From assembly GCF_000165425.1 (NCBI RefSeq), contig NW_001799422.1:187206-251205 (forward strand): a stretch of 64,000 nucleotides of DNA, in the 5' to 3' direction. Shown in pieces: positions 63,319 to 64,000 of the stretch; within the stretch, counting starts at the first letter, position 1; each line of letters opens with the position of its first letter. Under the pieces are notes generated by a model. The model did no database searches. It was not told the origin of the DNA and saw nothing but the letters and a program-made list of their open reading frames with translations. Source of the stretch: Paramecium tetraurelia (taxonomy: Eukaryota; Ciliophora; Oligohymenophorea; Peniculida; Parameciidae). A program made the position numbers and the translations under genes.

Positions 63319-63977
63319 TCAATGATGACTTTACAAATTCCAAATATTTGGTTCCTCTATTACATCGTATTTATGATATTCATGTTCAGTAATGACACCA
63401 CTTTGTTTAATTACAACAGACTTTTTTGGAGCACCAGATAATCCACCTAAAAATGGAATCACTTTTGTATTACCTAATTTCTCTATGGCTCTCACATGCT
63501 ATATACCATAGATTACTTCTCCAAATGCAACTGACTTTTTGTCGAGCCATTCAGCTGGACCCAAAGTAATTATGAAACCAGCATCATTGCTATTGATTTT
63601 AGGATTTGAAGTTGTAAGCAATCCTGCTCTGTTATGTTTGATACTGTAATTTTCATCTGGGAATGTTCTTCCATAGATAGATCCACCTAATGCGCCACCC
63701 CAAATTCCTCTGAATGGTAGAATCTTATTGATTTAAGATCCCTCATAATGAAGCTTCTTGCCATCTACTTAAACCCCCTGAGCAATTCTCAAGAAATTAG
63801 TTGCTGTCTTTGGAGCTATATTATCAAAGAGCTTATTTATTATTGATTTATACATACCTAGAATACTATTCTACCTAATGGAGTGCCACCCACATCAACA
63901 TCAAAAAATACTCTTGTGAGTGGATTTGGATGAGCAGGTGGGACTGATATGGGGAATATTCTTCCAATTCTAAACAT
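63319..63977 (-). CDS. Cyclophilin-like protein with divergent active site
   Basis: 210 residues with one 26-nt intron (63832-63857), 211 codons. N terminus RVFFDVDVGGTPLGRIVFQL, then PKTATNFLRIAQG, FPDENYSIKHNRAGLLTTSN and WLDKKSVAFGEVIYG identify the cyclophilin fold. The catalytic Arg of FHRxI is not at its usual place (INKILPFRG), the FMxQGGD loop reads IWGGALGG and the GSQFFI box reads DAGFIIT, so isomerase activity is doubtful. A short tail follows the domain. It might act as a binding or scaffold protein. Confidence 0.9.
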
Positions 63978-64000
63978 TTGTATAATAATAATAATAAATT

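Overview
This window is macronuclear-type DNA from a ciliate of the Paramecium kind. It is very AT-rich. Long open frames are read only if TAA and TAG are glutamine and TGA is the sole stop. Introns are mostly 20-30 nt and begin GT, usually GTA. Spacers between genes are tens to a few hundred bases. The repertoire also fits Paramecium: ciliary-type four-domain cation channels, a trichocyst matrix protein, an SK-type K+ channel, a cytosolic carboxypeptidase and large cysteine-rich surface proteins. For most genes I checked the model by removing the proposed introns and confirming that the remaining length is a multiple of three with an intact family signature. Splice sites are inferred from sequence only.

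Layout. 1-8733: the 5' end of a coiled-coil gene, a 2.1-kaa cysteine-rich membrane protein with about 14 DUF4215-type repeats, and a 3-ketoacyl-CoA reductase-like SDR. 9372-16299: a type I membrane protein, a P4 flippase and a two-TM protein. 16429-30273: two head-to-tail four-domain voltage-gated channel paralogues separated by 33 bp. One has an EEEE filter; the other has lost three of the four glutamates. 30395-34077: a coiled-coil protein, a CID-domain protein and two small genes. 34398-40820: pirin, coiled-coil, LITAF-like, pseudokinase, dual-specificity phosphatase, Alba/RGG protein and ribosomal protein eL30 with an unusually long intron. 40920-46028: tandem CAP-domain protein, U6 snRNA, a propeller-like protein, Dr1/NC2-beta, a Q/N-rich protein and the AP-4 sigma subunit. 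46051-52400: PKA catalytic subunit, trichocyst matrix protein, cytosolic carboxypeptidase and a PX-WD40 protein. 53158-64000: a CDK-like kinase domain fused in one frame to a cyclin box, several small genes, an HSF-type factor, a CDKL-type kinase, a double cathepsin X-like protein whose first half lacks the catalytic Cys, an SK-type K+ channel, a small acylated protein and a divergent cyclophilin.

The most unusual items are the single-polypeptide CDK-cyclin fusion (53158-55210), whose kinase half carries HRN instead of HRD; the tandem channel pair with divergent selectivity filters; the pseudo/active double cathepsin; the divergent gene pairs with only 15 and 22 bp between start codons; and the nested 75-nt intron of eL30, which suggests regulated splicing.

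Several genes form functional themes: membrane excitability and ciliary behaviour (both channels, SK channel, PKA, carboxypeptidase), regulated secretion (trichocyst matrix protein) and sorting (AP-4 sigma, flippase, PX-WD40, LITAF-like). Neighbouring genes are otherwise not arranged by pathway, as expected for a compact eukaryotic genome.
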